The notes under the pieces were generated by a model. That model made no database searches and was not told the origin of the DNA. It saw only the letters and a list, made by a program, of their open reading frames with translations. Shown here piece after piece: positions 34,167 to 45,818 of a stretch of DNA of 64,000 nucleotides (within the stretch, counting starts at the first letter, position 1; each line of letters starts with the position of its first letter). The DNA is from Fusarium oxysporum f. sp. lycopersici 4287 (Eukaryota > Ascomycota > Sordariomycetes > Hypocreales > Nectriaceae). Where the stretch lies: assembly GCF_000149955.1 (NCBI RefSeq), contig NC_030990.1, positions 1,576,158-1,640,157 on the forward strand, given 5' to 3'. A program made the position numbers and the translations under genes.

Positions 34167-35852
34167 TCAAGCCTCATAGTCCGACTCGTTGTCACTCGGC
34201 TGCACAAAATCCTGGTCTTCTTCCTCGCTCTCCTCCAACTCATCGTGTTCGTAGATGTACCAATCGTCTTCATCATCGTCAGTCGCTCCAGGTGGAGCAC
34301 CGCCGGTGTTGCCCTGCTTGTCATCGTCGTCCTGGGCGCACTTCTCGCAAGCCTGGAGAATGAATTTGCTGAGTTGAGCCATTTTCTGGTGGATCCAACA
34401 AAGCTTGTTGAAGCGGAAGTTCTTCATCTTAGCATCCGTCCTGAAAAGATCACTACTCTGGCCTTTAACGTCTCTGTCATCGCCTTCATCCTTTCTTTTG
34501 TCCTCACGCTCCTGCAACGCGAGTTGTCTGTAAAATCGCAGTTGGTGGGCACGAAGAATGAGATCAGTTGAGGAGGGCCAAGCACCATTGTTGAGAAGCT
34601 TGTTCAAGATCTGAACATGTATGATCTCACAAGGTAGCGACTTCAATGCTACCATCAACTCCGAGGCTGGCTCGAAAAAATCGACAAAGGTGAACTTGCC
34701 GTGTTTGAAACTTGGGCTGATGATGATCTTGAGCGTGTGGATGTTGGCATTATATGGGGTTTTGGCAAACATCTTAATTGCATCGACCATGAATTCCTTC
34801 GTGCTCGGAGTGGAGCGATTGGAATCGGCCTTGACCGTGATGAAGCGAAAGTACTGAGCGTATTTGGCAGTATCGATAGTCCCAGGCTCATGGATTGGTA
34901 GTGCCAGAGGGTCGGTGTCTCTGTTGGCGATGTTTTCCTGGTCTCTCATGCCAGGCTCAGGGACATATATGTCGTCATTGACTAGGTCCTGGATGTTGGC
35001 CACCTCGTGATATTGAGTAGGCGCATCCCGAAGAAGGTAGAGAAAGATATTTTCGCCGTACATGACGCCTCTCGCTTCGACAAAGACTTTCTTGCTCACC
35101 ATGAGGATGCTGATGTCAAGGCCAGGTTTCTCTCGCTGGTACACACGCCTCCAGCTGCTGTAAACAGGAATAGGCTTGCTCGACACAAGGAGACCTCGAT
35201 AGATTTGTTCACGAACCTCGGCAGGAAGGCCCATGAAGCTGAGACGTCTGGGGCTCTTGACCTTGATCCTGATAGGGAGTCTAGGTCGAGGCTCTGGAGC
35301 CGGGGAATTGCGGAGAACCCCGCGGCGACCTCGTTGAGTACGGTTTTGATAACGGGCAGGAGTGGGATTAACGTTCTTTGTCAGCACCACCAGAGCCCTA
35401 CCTCGACGCGAACCTGGATCCCTTTGGTAGGCATTGGGGATAGAGGGAGGGGGTGCCGTCTCATCTTCGTCGAACGACTCTTCTTCGGGAGTTGTCTCGC
35501 GTGGCCCCCAGACGAATTGACTCGCGGGAATTCCAAACTCCTTGGTGAAATCTTTCAAGAGCGGCGCTTCGATGATCATCTTGTTGTTGTTGGACGCTTT
35601 AACTATCTGTGAGTCTTTGTCGGGTTGAGGCTTATAACGCTTCTTGGGGGGTTCATTGTTGGCGGTCATTGGGCTTCTCTTGTTTCCGATTGAAACAGCT
35701 GATTCGCTCCAGGAAGATGGGCTACCTGGCGCGGACGGGCTACTCGAAGAAGATGAACTGCTTGGGGAGGATGAGCAGGATGTAGATCGAGTGACCTGGC
35801 CAACTTGAGCCCTGGTCATCGTCTTCTGCTTGACATTGCATGTGGGCGCCAT
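34167..35852 (-). CDS. Hypothetical protein with F-box/DUF7730-like core and acidic tail
   Basis: A single-exon frame of 561 residues that I cannot name. Residues 1-60 are a Ser-rich, probably disordered region with long Ser runs, followed by a basic cluster (PPKKRYKPQ) that could be a nuclear signal. A second basic region (RTQRGRRGVLRN to IRIKVKSPRRLS) precedes a core starting FMGLPAEVREQIYRGLLV. This resembles the short helix of fungal F-box-like and DUF7730 proteins (LPAEIR-QIY pattern), followed by SILMVSKKVFVEARGVMYGEN. The C-terminal 60 residues are strongly acidic (DDDEDDWYIYEHDELEESEEE). The frame is far longer than chance, and the core pattern supports a real gene. A role as a substrate adaptor or chromatin-associated factor would be speculation. 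Confidence 0.8.
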   Translation of the reverse strand: MAPTCNVKQKTMTRAQVGQVTRSTSCSSSPSSSSSSSSPSAPGSPSSWSESAVSIGNKRSPMTANNEPPKKRYKPQPDKDSQIVKASNNNKMIIEAPLLKDFTKEFGIPASQFVWGPRETTPEEESFDEDETAPPPSIPNAYQRDPGSRRGRALVVLTKNVNPTPARYQNRTQRGRRGVLRNSPAPEPRPRLPIRIKVKSPRRLSFMGLPAEVREQIYRGLLVSSKPIPVYSSWRRVYQREKPGLDISILMVSKKVFVEARGVMYGENIFLYLLRDAPTQYHEVANIQDLVNDDIYVPEPGMRDQENIANRDTDPLALPIHEPGTIDTAKYAQYFRFITVKADSNRSTPSTKEFMVDAIKMFAKTPYNANIHTLKIIISPSFKHGKFTFVDFFEPASELMVALKSLPCEIIHVQILNKLLNNGAWPSSTDLILRAHQLRFYRQLALQEREDKRKDEGDDRDVKGQSSDLFRTDAKMKNFRFNKLCWIHQKMAQLSKFILQACEKCAQDDDDKQGNTGGAPPGATDDDEDDWYIYEHDELEESEEEDQDFVQPSDNESDYEA

Positions 35853-37963
35853 GGTGTGCAGTCGAGGTGCAGAATCTTGAAAGAGGTGGATAGCTTTGAG
35901 TGAGGGTGAGGAGGAAATGAAATGAGTAATGTTGGGCAGAGAAGCAGTGGTGTTGTGGGTAAGATGTGAAGAGATGAATGTGGAGGAAAGGAAGAGGGAT
36001 CTTTGATAATGAGATAAGGGGCCAGTGATTCACTGCTGCATTTCAACGAGCACTGGATAAAGAGGCACTGAATTTTATAAGTTATGCAACTCATCATACA
36101 ATTTCAGCTATTTCCCTTGCTACAATGTTCGGTTGTTCCAATTCAGCTGGGTCTGCCCCTTCTCATGTTGACGGCACAAGAAGAGTACAGATAGGCTATA
36201 TCGCTACGTTCAGGCATGAAGTCGACTTCAAAACCAGGCTTTGTCAAACGTTCGGCAGAAAAGATAGCGGCCACGGGATTAAAGCAACTGACACAGAGAG
36301 AGATTGGGCGCAATATAGTCGCGTCTGGGTGCCAGCCTTACCACTACCAAACGTAAAGAGCATAACAGGCGAATCCTGACAGAGGGCTAGATATAAGATA
36401 AGCACGACAAGTTAGAAGAGATGAAGGACATATTGCGAGTTAGGCATCTCAAAGACATGACACCGGATCAGCATGTAATGACAGGATCAAGTGATTTGCC
36501 ATGTCAGGCAGAACTAACAGAACCATCAAACGAACTTTACACCAAATGAGTTACAGAAGTCCAAGAGACGACACCGAGGCCATTATGGAGTGCATCAGGG
36601 CTGTGGACGACATAATCACCGACAGAGAGCTTAGCAAGTGTTGGGAGACCAAGGTGTTAACCTCCAGCTCACGCCCACCGAGTTAAACAGCCCAAGTTTT
36701 CCACAGCATGTGTCTACCGGGCTTTCCTGCTGAAGGTGTGCTCGGGAGATACGTAGCGGTGCATGGACGTAATCGTTCGACAGAAACCAGGGCCTCATGA
36801 ACGCTTGAGGAGCCTGGCTCGGTGGTCACATTTATGATATCCTTGAAAGGAATTGTGAGAAGACATGCTTATAAGGTATTTGCGAACAGTGTATCGATGA
36901 TCACCTACCAGTCACTTGCTCCAGCTGTATGCGAAAAAAACGAACAATTATGATTACAACACCTGGCTAGATATAGTTGCGATGAAAGTTGCAAGAGGAT
37001 GTATACGAAAGTCATCTATCCAAAATTAACATATCGAGGCCAAGTGATAAGAGAAATGTCAAAAGTCTTGGAGCATGGCTACCGGCCGTCTTACGGTATG
37101 CGTCTTTAAGCTCAGCGCCCATGATAGATACTTCTTGTCGGTGTGCAAAGTGACCTCGTCAGTTGATTATCAAGACTAGCTGACATTGGGTGTTTTCAAA
37201 TGATTGCCTCAGTACAAAAATGTCAGCGCATTCTTACAGTAAACGCAGGTTTCAAACTCTAACGTTTCTGTTTCCATATTGCGCCGAATAAATTACGTAT
37301 GAATGAATCTTCCTAAAAGTCAATAATGCTGCGTACACTATGGCCAACGATTCGAAGTTATCAGGGTCAACGGCTGTTGAGCTCTTCCTTGCATTTCTCT
37401 ACACGTGCCTGGTGTGAGGCGACAGCATCCCCTTTGGCATGTCTGTCGCTCATCGTATGAACTAATGTGTCAAGCCAGTCAGATGGTTGTAACCCGTTTT
37501 TTCATACTTGTAGGTATTCTAGGGTCATATTATATTGGTTAAAGGGGAAAGTAAACTCCCTCGTTCATCTGACTCAGACAGTCAAAGGCCAGAACCATTT
37601 CGAAGGCTTGAGATGCATTTGTCACTGTATTTGCGCCTTTCGTTTGGCAAGTGGATACAGTCTAGGGAAATATTTGGGGATCTATGCCAAACTCCGCAGT
37701 GCGCTAAAAACAGAAATTCAATAAGACTCTCGACGGCGTTCTACGGAGTCTCTGTGGTTCTTAGTTGGCAACAAGGCATCTATAAAAATCAGTATAGCCT
37801 TTTTCTACTGACTCTTTATCTCTTCATGTTCACGAAATTCTGATCATAACACACTGTTCCCCCGAGTCGCCTCTACTTCCAACCTTAATCGATCATTGGA
37901 GTCAAAGTGGCAATAGGATAGCATCTCAAACTTTCAGCAAAGGCGATTAACCCAATTGTCATC
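35853..37963. other. Divergent intergenic region between the hypothetical gene and serine dehydratase
   Basis: About 2.1 kb with short open frames only, none with a domain. It should contain both promoters. Confidence 0.5.
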
Positions 37964-39038
37964 ATGGGCTCCCTCGGCTCCGATGCAAAGCTACCATGGA
38001 TCCGGACACCATGTCTCTTGAATCCTCAACTGTCCCGCGTGGCAGGCTGGTGAGCTTCACCGTCACGACACAGATCAAATCAACTGACATCATCTGAGCA
38101 ATGTGTACCTTAAGCTTGAGAATCTTCAACCCTCAGGCTCTTTCAAGTCCCGCGGCATTGGCAACCTTATGACCCAGGCGGCGGCGGCTGCCACAGGCCC
38201 GGTCCACTTCTACTGCTCCTCTGGCGGCAACGCTGGTCTGGCATGTGCAACCTCTGCCCTCTCTCTGGGCCAAAAGGCGACTATCGTAATTCCTACCATC
38301 ATTACTGAGCTCATGAAGGGCAAGCTTCTCGACCTCGGGGTGGAAGTACACCAAAAAGGCAGGAATTGGGCCGAGTGTGACAAGTATATGCGTGAGGAGC
38401 TATTGGCAAATGATCCCATGGGCATATATGTCCCGCCTTTCGACGATCCTCGGGTTTGGGATGGCGCGGCAACTATGGTTGATGAGATCCGAGATCAACT
38501 TGAAGAGCCCATCGAAGGGATTGTCTGTAGTGTCGGAGGCGGCGGTTTGATCAATGGCCTGATGCAAGGCGTTGAGGGCCGTCCTTGGCAAGATAAGAAA
38601 CCAGCTGTTGTGGCCGTCGAAACGAAGGGAGCAGACAGTCTCAATGCAAGTGTCCTTGCTAAAGAACACGTAACACTCCCTGAGATGACCTCGATCGCAA
38701 CGTCTCTGGGCGCCACTAGAGTGTCAGAGCAGACTTGGAAATGGAGCCAGCATTCTTCAGAGACTATGAAGAGCCTCGTGGTATCTGATGCCGATGCTGC
38801 CATTAGTGCCGTGCGCTTCGCTGACGATGGGCGGCATTTGGTTGAAGTCGCGTGCGGTGCTGCGCTGGCCCCCGCTTATCGTGGGGATCTGAGAAGAGTG
38901 CTTGGACAGGGCATGTCCGACGAGGAATGGGGTAAGAAGAATGTGGTGATCGTGCTTTGTGGTGGCTCGAATGTTACTCTGGGAATGCTCAATGAATATC
39001 GGGATAAATATCGAGGGGAATCCTCGATCAAGATCTGA
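37964..39038 (+). CDS. Catabolic L-serine dehydratase (PLP fold type II)
   Basis: This enzyme deaminates L-serine (and often L-threonine) to pyruvate (or 2-oxobutyrate) and ammonia in the cytosol. Two exons joined over 38050-38098 give 341 residues, the normal size. The PLP-binding lysine is Lys45 in QPSGSFKSRG. The phosphate and substrate loop is SSGGNAG (69-75), and the glycine-rich PLP phosphate cup is VGGGGL near residues 175-181. A cysteine-glycine motif near the end (VIVLCGGSN) is typical of serine dehydratases. The intron joins AGC-NVYLKLENLQ, with a CTGAC branch site before the acceptor. It converges with CENP-S, with only 165 bases between the stops. Confidence 0.92.
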
Positions 39039-39203
39039 GAGGGTCCATAGAACATACACATATACACGTAGAAACGGGAGTAAACAAATAGCCGGTTGAT
39101 TGTCAGCACTTTTCTCACAAGCTGCGTATCGTTAACCGTAATCTCTGACTCGCCAGTCAAGTCCATTTTGTTGCGCCAAACTCCCAGATGCCCTCCCACA
39201 AGT

Positions 39204-39665
39204 CTAACGTTTGCTCGCACCGCCTCTACTCTTTGCAGTTCCCTTCTCTGCCTTGGCCTGGTCAACAAACTCTTTCATGATCTGATGTAGATCGGGATTC
39301 TTCCTGGCGAGGAGTAACACATCGTCTGTTGTCACTGTGGACCGTCCAGCGTGGTTGCTGAAACTCTCCAGATCTGTGGCAACGTTTTCTGTTTTACAGT
39401 TAGCACCCTTTCCCGATACTAAAGTGGGAATGGCGATTGTTGTTTACCGACTTGTGTCCAGACTAGCTCTGTGAGTGCGCCGATGAACTGTGGTGTGGCA
39501 TTTCGGTTACGACGTAAAGACTCCTCATCAACTATTTGGCCAACTGCGTACCACAAGGCAGCCTTCAGGCGCTACATTTAATTGATTAGCTAATGGTGCA
39601 ACATTGTCAGAAATAAAGCAAAGGTTTCCTACCTCTCGATCTTCGTCACTGGTTGTGTCTGCCAT
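39204..39665 (-). CDS. MHF1: CENP-S/MHF1 histone-fold protein
   Basis: CENP-S pairs with CENP-X as a histone-fold complex that acts at the inner kinetochore and with the FANCM/Mph1 helicase at stalled forks. Three short exons give 113 residues, the usual size. Introns: 39572-39632 and 39389-39447. The histone fold includes LKAALWYAVGQIVDEESL, ATPQFIGALTELVWTQVENV, a histone-like VTTDDVLLLARKNPDL and IMKEFVDQAKAEK. The basic tail KSRGGASKR could contact DNA. The second intron splits a glutamate codon and restores WTQV-ENVATDLE. Each exon is too short to be obvious alone; the gene is supported by the restored fold. Confidence 0.9.
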
Positions 39666-40959
39666 GTCGATTTTTTTTTTGTTGGAACAATGTCACTTCA
39701 GTTGTTCGATGAAAGATAGCCTACCATTGAACGTGTTTAGACGCGTCGTGGGGTAGTGGCATGTTGCACCACACGGCGGGGTACGAGGCGAACGACCGTA
39801 GAACTTCACTCACAATTAGATAGTAGGGTACAGAGGAAACTCTCCGCCTGAAATAACAAATTCGAATTGAGAGACGAGAAAAGTAATTTATTATTATGGA
39901 GCTGATGGTGACGTATTTGGGATGACCACATATACTCTGTATACGATTCGCTAGACAAAGCATATAATAGATACTTGGTGATGCTTCTTGAATGCCAATG
40001 TCATGAAAAAGAAATAATGCCGGCTTGCTTGTAAGGGTGTCTTCTCTGCCTACTAAGTTTCCTAGTTAACCACCTAGGGATACCAGGTTCCCATGGCAAT
40101 GAAGCTGTAAAGCAAATCAAGGTCGTTGAAGAAAGAATATGGCTAATGCAGGGACATCCAGATCCCTTCCGAACCTTTAGCTAGGCGGCGTACCCTTGTC
40201 ACGAGGTTCGGAACTTGGGCAGCTCTTAATCAACCTTTCGGCAGTTCTTGAACCCCCTGTCCATCTCTTCTTGTTCAGTTCTGGGTTAACAGGTAAAACT
40301 TCCAGTTGAGTTGATCTCCCGGTGTCAGTCGTCATTGGCGTTCAAGTTTTTTCAAGGTTGACATCATCAGAAACCTGAGACTGATGATCAACAATAGGTA
40401 GTCTGCTCCACCGAATATGGGTGAAGACTATACCGGTATGTATATTATCTAGCTTCCCATATTCGCGCAATAATTGAGGTAAACGTTTGTTCGCTTGGAA
40501 GATCTAATTTTATTCTTCCTCCCGTTTAAGAATGGCTCTATTAGATAGGTACTGAGGTAGGTAGATGATTAAGAAGCGCTCCCCAATTCCAACCCATCCA
40601 AGCCACACCGCGCCAGCGTCTCCACTAACGAAACAAAGGCTGTGCACCTCCTCCATCCAATCACAGGCATATAAGCCACACACCCAACGTCGTCATCACC
40701 AGATTCGGCCGCTTTAGCATCGCCACTCTGAATGCGATCAACAGAAACTCGGCCACTTCCACACAATCAGATGCTTTGCAATGGCGCTGGGAGGGATCCC
40801 AGCTACGTAATAATGGATGTCTTGCGCAAGCTTAGTGCCCATGCACCAGAAACCACTTAAACCCCGAATTCCTCACCCAGTTTACCTATCCCCTCCATGA
40901 ACCTTAATTCTCACATCTTCGTTATTTTCTTGACAATATTCGTATAAACCTAAGTAGCC
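39666..40959. other. Divergent intergenic region between CENP-S and the MARVEL gene
   Basis: About 1.3 kb. It includes a T-run just upstream of the CENP-S ATG and a GGTAGGTA word near 40557. No domain-bearing frame was found. Confidence 0.5.
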
Positions 40960-41914
40960 ATGGGTGCAAAATCAGGAACCGCGCTCAAGTTCCTTCAATG
41001 GTTCATTCGTGGCATTCAATTTGCCTGTGCAGCCCTCATCCTTGCCATTTACTCCTACTTCTTAGCCACGCTCCATAACCACAACTTTCACATCAGCGAT
41101 ACCATCCGCGCTGTGGAGGGTATCTCTGGTGTAGCTGTTCTTTACACTGCTGCAGCTCTGGTACTTGTCTGCTGCCTCGCTGGTCGTACACTTTCTTCTC
41201 TCCTCGCGATTATCTTGGATGTCGCCTTCATTGGTGCATTTATTTATGTTGCTGTTGCCAACAAGGGTGGTGCCAGCAGCTGCACTGGCTATCTCGACAC
41301 TCCCTTTGGTAAAGGGAAAGCTGGAAACACTGCTGAGGGAAGTGATGGATTCACTGCTTTGCCAAGTTACCGCACGGCTTGCAAGCTCCAGTCTGCTTGT
41401 CTAGCTGTTTCCATCATCGCCATGTAAGTCACAAATCTAGACTGATACATACCGCAATTGACACTTCAACAGTATCTTCTTCATATTCTCCATTGTGATC
41501 GAGGTTGCTCTTGCTCGCCACCACCGCAAGGAGAAGCGCTTCGGCCCCAGTCCTGCTAACGATTACACCTCGGGCTATGGTGCCAAGGGTGGTTTTCTGG
41601 GCCGTCTTTTCCGTCGCAAGACTGCTGCCGCCGAAGAAGGTCATGACTTGCCGGAGCATACTCATCCTGATCAGCTCGATACATATCGTCAGAGCCATAC
41701 CACAGATCGCACCGCCGTCAACAACTACCCTGACAATGCCTACAACAAGTACGATAACACCGGCTTCAGTTATCAAGACACCAAGTATGGGCGCCAGGAC
41801 GGTTATGGTCAGATTCACTACCCTGAGCCTGAGTATGGTGTCACTCAACCGCCCGCTCGTCAGACCGAGAATCCAAACTATCGCTATGAAGACGGTGTCT
41901 ACGATCGCAATTAA
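40960..41914 (+). CDS. Four-span MARVEL-like membrane protein
   Basis: Two exons joined over 41424-41472 give 301 residues. Four hydrophobic segments are visible: about 11-36, 51-73, 76-100 and 141-168. This arrangement and the short loops fit fungal MARVEL-domain proteins of the plasma membrane or eisosome type. The loop before segment 4 has a pair of possible disulphide cysteines (SSCTGY and TACKLQSAC). The cytoplasmic tail from residue 170 is hydrophilic and rich in Tyr, Asp and Pro, with a basic stretch (ARHHRKEKRF, then FLGRLFRRK) directly after the last span, as expected from the positive-inside rule. The intron falls inside segment 4. The precise role is unknown. Confidence 0.85.
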
Positions 41915-42448
41915 AATAGAACGAAAGAAACTGGAAATCTGAATTGAAAAACTGCACAGAATGATGCCCCGAATGTTGCTCCTGGCAAAATCAACAGGTT
42001 GCTCATGAACATTCACATTATGTTAGATAATAGGGCTTGGTTAGCCTGCTTAATGATTAATCACATGTATTTTGATCTTCTCAAAGACGTGATAATAGTG
42101 ATGAGCCGTTTTTTTCACTGATGAACGTCCAATTCAAAGCTTCTGTTCACATTTTCTTTTAACCTTAAACTATCTCTTAGTTTAGTTTTTCTCCGGGGTC
42201 TTTTGTCGCTTGAACACTTAAAACTCATCTGACAGGCTGATCTCTTCGCTTTAATCTCTTCCATCTCCATATCATCGCAGAGCCAAGCTTGAATAGGTAT
42301 CAAAGAGGTTGAACTGTTACATTCCATGCCAAAAAGCTGATGTAACGGGAAACCCACAGTCTTCACGGAAAGTAAACAAACAACTTGCTGTCTGTCATCG
42401 CCATATCAATCAAAAGCGCCCAAGCAAGAACCCTTTTATGTAACAAGC
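41915..42448. other. Convergent intergenic region between the MARVEL gene and FAR11
   Basis: About 530 bases between converging 3' ends. Nothing coding was seen. Confidence 0.6.
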
Positions 42449-45400
42449 TTACCAGACCTCACCCGGCTCTAGTTCGCTCATGCCATCGTCACCTCCCCCA
42501 TCTGTCCAATTCAACTCCAGCTTCTCAAGTTCTCTGGAGAAAAAGTCCTGCTCGTCTCGCATGGCAGCTCTAATGTCTGGTGCGATCTTGTCTGGGTACC
42601 GGCGAAGGTTAAGCCAGTGTGTTAGGCTGCGCAATGCTTGTTCTAGGGGAAGCGCTGCGTCTACTTCGGCATCCACGTCACTTCCCGCAAGCCATTCGTC
42701 CTTCAGCTCCGGTCGACAGTGCAGATATATCGCCGTGATCACCCGCATATTGCTCTGGCGCCACTTACGGCCGCAGTAGGGAACCTGGTTCTTGAACAAC
42801 TTAAGCGTGTAAAGGCGTAGTTCTGGTTGAGGTACTTTGAGAGACTTCCTAAGGATTGTTGACGACTTGTATTGGACAAGCAGCAAGTTTCGGTGTGCTT
42901 TGTTTTTGCAAATCTTTTGCATCACTCTCAAGTAATTAATGAGGGAGAAGAAGTTGCGGCGCGAGAAGTCTGTGATAGGCTCTGTCGGTTGTTGATTGAG
43001 GGGATAGCCAAGCTCGTCTACTTCGGGTCTCGTTGAAGTAGCGTGGTCATCACTGTTGGAATCTGTGTCATCGTCGTTCTGCGCAGTTGGCGATCGTCTT
43101 CTCCTGATTGGCGGGGGGGCAGCTTCATCTTCACTCTCTTCTATCTCTTCGTCATCCCCTTCATCTTCTTCCTGCACCGAGTCTGCAGCTGCCTTATCTC
43201 TAGATTGCGACAACAGGTTACAGAAATGGAAGAAACTAGGAATATTAGCAGACCAGTTCTAAACTCCTAAGCATTACCCCATACCTATTTTCAGCGCGGT
43301 CCATTTTGCTATCGACCACTTGCTGAACATCTTGATGAGCAAAGAGCTTGAGGACGAGAGGGACGTAGTTAGAGTCCAATAGAAGTTGCGTCATATACTC
43401 GAATTTGAGAACATCTATTTAATGTCAGCAAAGAAGCCAATCGAATAAACTCTGTCAACATACGAGAAACTCTCAGCCATTTCAACAGGAGTATGAGAAT
43501 CCCAGTCATGGCTTTCGATGTAATTTCCCGAGTCCTGGCGGCGTCAACTTCTTCTAGCGATAATTCAGGTGTTGGTGGTTTGGGGAGGTTCTGTCCTGGC
43601 AACTCCTGCTGCTGTCTATTCGCCGAAGGACCGCCGTTCATGACAGGATTGTTACCTCTACCCATTCCTGGAGGTGCTTGTTGAGGTTGCTGTGCGACGA
43701 TTGCTGTCACGTTAAGAAGAATCGGCCGCAGCAGGACTATCACAAGCGATTGGAGGTGAGGCAGAGCATCACGCTAAACGTCGTTAACATCTTTCCCATT
43801 TCCATGATTCGTGTTTACCACCCACATAGAACTTTTCAACAGCAGCAAGGCGTTGCTTGTCTCGTTCAGACAACAGCTCTGGTCGAGGACCATAGTCAAT
43901 CTCCGGTTCAGGAGCGATGGGATGCTTTCTCTTCTCCTCTGCTTTTGTCTGCGCTTTTACCGCCTTCAGAATCTCTTGCTCTTCTGCCGAAAGCTCATTA
44001 AGGTCTAGACCCTCGATCTCATCGTCATCATCATTGTGGTCACTATTATAGCCGCGCTCAAACTTGAGAAATCGCTCACGCTCTTCCCAGAGCTGGCGAG
44101 TCGCTCGCGTCATCCTGACTCGTTTTGAGAATAACTCTCCAGCTTCAAGGATGGAGGCGGGAATATCGCTTCCTTCCCACTTTCGGCCTACCAGAGCATG
44201 TTGGAGACCAGAAGGGCCTTTCCCGCCAGCAAAGTTGCTCGACGCATCTAAGGGAGGGTACATGAAAGGGAAGTTCTGGTTTGTTTGATAGTTCTGTTTC
44301 TTGCCTCCCTTTCCGTTTACTGCCGGAGAAGGGGGTGGCGACGGCGCTGGGGTTGCAATGTGTACTGGTTGGTCAAGAATCGAGGTTCCTCCACTGTGAA
44401 CCTGGGGTGGCGCGGGAATGATACCGTTAGCACCGTTATTCCTGGAAACTTGACTCGAGAGAGGGGGTAATAAAGAGGTGTTGTCTGCTTCAAGTGGAAT
44501 GGCTGGTCGCGGAGGTACATATGCTGGGTATTTTGATGTTATCTCTTGCCGGAAAACGTGATAGTCTAAGGGTGAAGCAGTGATGGTCTTCTTATCAGCT
44601 GCTTTGTCTCCCATCTCATTAGTAGCGTCTTTGATAGCTTCGAGCTCTTTAGTTCCACCAAAAACAAGTAGAATTGATTTCCAAAACAGTAGGAGTATCT
44701 GTTGAAGAATGAGCATGACGGCGTGAAACATGACTGCTCAACATACTTGAGTTTGGGGCATGGCATTTTGCTCATCCCATCGTAATTTCGAAGTTGCTGT
44801 AAACATGTAATCGACCATTGAGGGGTTGAGTCCCACTATTCCTATCAGTCAAGGCCAGATACAAGACGAAGAACAAACTTACAGAGCTTTCCGTATGTAG
44901 AGGACATGTCTTCTGGGTCGTTGAGAGTTTCCTGTACTGCAACGTACATGATGGTCATGAGATTCATCAACTCATCCTGAGCTTCTTGGGCGCTGTTATG
45001 CTGCCCGAGAGGTTCCCCTGACCTGGAATCTATACTTAGTATCAAGCTGTAAAAGGCACGTCAGGCTATACTCACCACTGTACTTCGAAGTTATTCCGCA
45101 GGGCTTCCCATATCACGGGCAGCCCTTCCAAAGAGCTAAGACACTCGACTCCAGCCTTGATAGCCTGTAGCTGCGGAATACTCGCGACAGATCGGCTATC
45201 CCCTGGTGTCGCATTCGGCATGGCAGTATCATTCCAACGGCCCAAAACCAGATACACCAGCTTCCCAATAGAAGCTGACCGTAATGCTGCATCATTGGAC
45301 TGCACGCCCGCTATAGCGGTTTGGACAAATCGTGCCCGAGTATCGTTATCTGCATCATCCCATGAGTCCTGAGATCTCGACTCATGCTGCCAGTGCCACT

Positions 45401-45818
45401 TAAAAGCTCTCTGTGCAGCACTGAGCCTAACCCACTGTGGTACCTGATAGTTGAACCACTCGTCTATCTCTTCGGCATGCGGACCCATGTCGGTGTACTC
45501 AAAATCATAGGCGACGGGATCGGCGCGATTGAACTCCGCTACTATATGGCGCAATTGCTGGAGAGAGAGCGAGTCGGTCCCCGAAGGTTGGTCATTTGAA
45601 GGAGGAGGCGCCATAGGCGCGGCTGGAGGGGCGCCTTGTAGAGTGTTTCGCTCGAGGGGAGGCCGTGCTGCTGTAGGCGGCGCAGGAACCGGTGGAAGAT
45701 CGGGTTGTTCGGCCTCGCCGGCGAGGTCAGCGATTTCGCCTGTGTCAGTTACATCTTCTATCGGAGTAACAGGTTGCGCATCGTCTTGAGAGGCCCTTGG
45801 AGGCCAGACGTTGCTCAT
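42449..45818 (-). CDS. FAR11: STRIPAK subunit Far11/HAM-2 (STRIP1 homologue)
   Basis: A core subunit of the striatin-interacting phosphatase and kinase complex. HAM-2 in Neurospora and PRO22 in Sordaria are needed for hyphal fusion and fruiting-body development. Seven exons give 1023 residues. Introns: 45023-45075, 44836-44882, 44699-44746, 43774-43825, 43415-43463 and 43236-43284. The N1221-type N-terminal half includes YDFEYTDMGPHAEEIDEWFN, ETLNDPEDMSSTYGKL and ILLLFWKSILLVFGGTKELE. The DUF3402-type C-terminal half includes LILLLKWLRVSHVLKFEYMT, NSFFHFCNLLSQSRDK and NFFSLINYLRVMQKICKNK, and ends GMSELEPGEVW. Proline-rich and acidic linkers separate them. The multi-intron model is supported because every junction restores conserved text and keeps phase. 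Confidence 0.95.
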
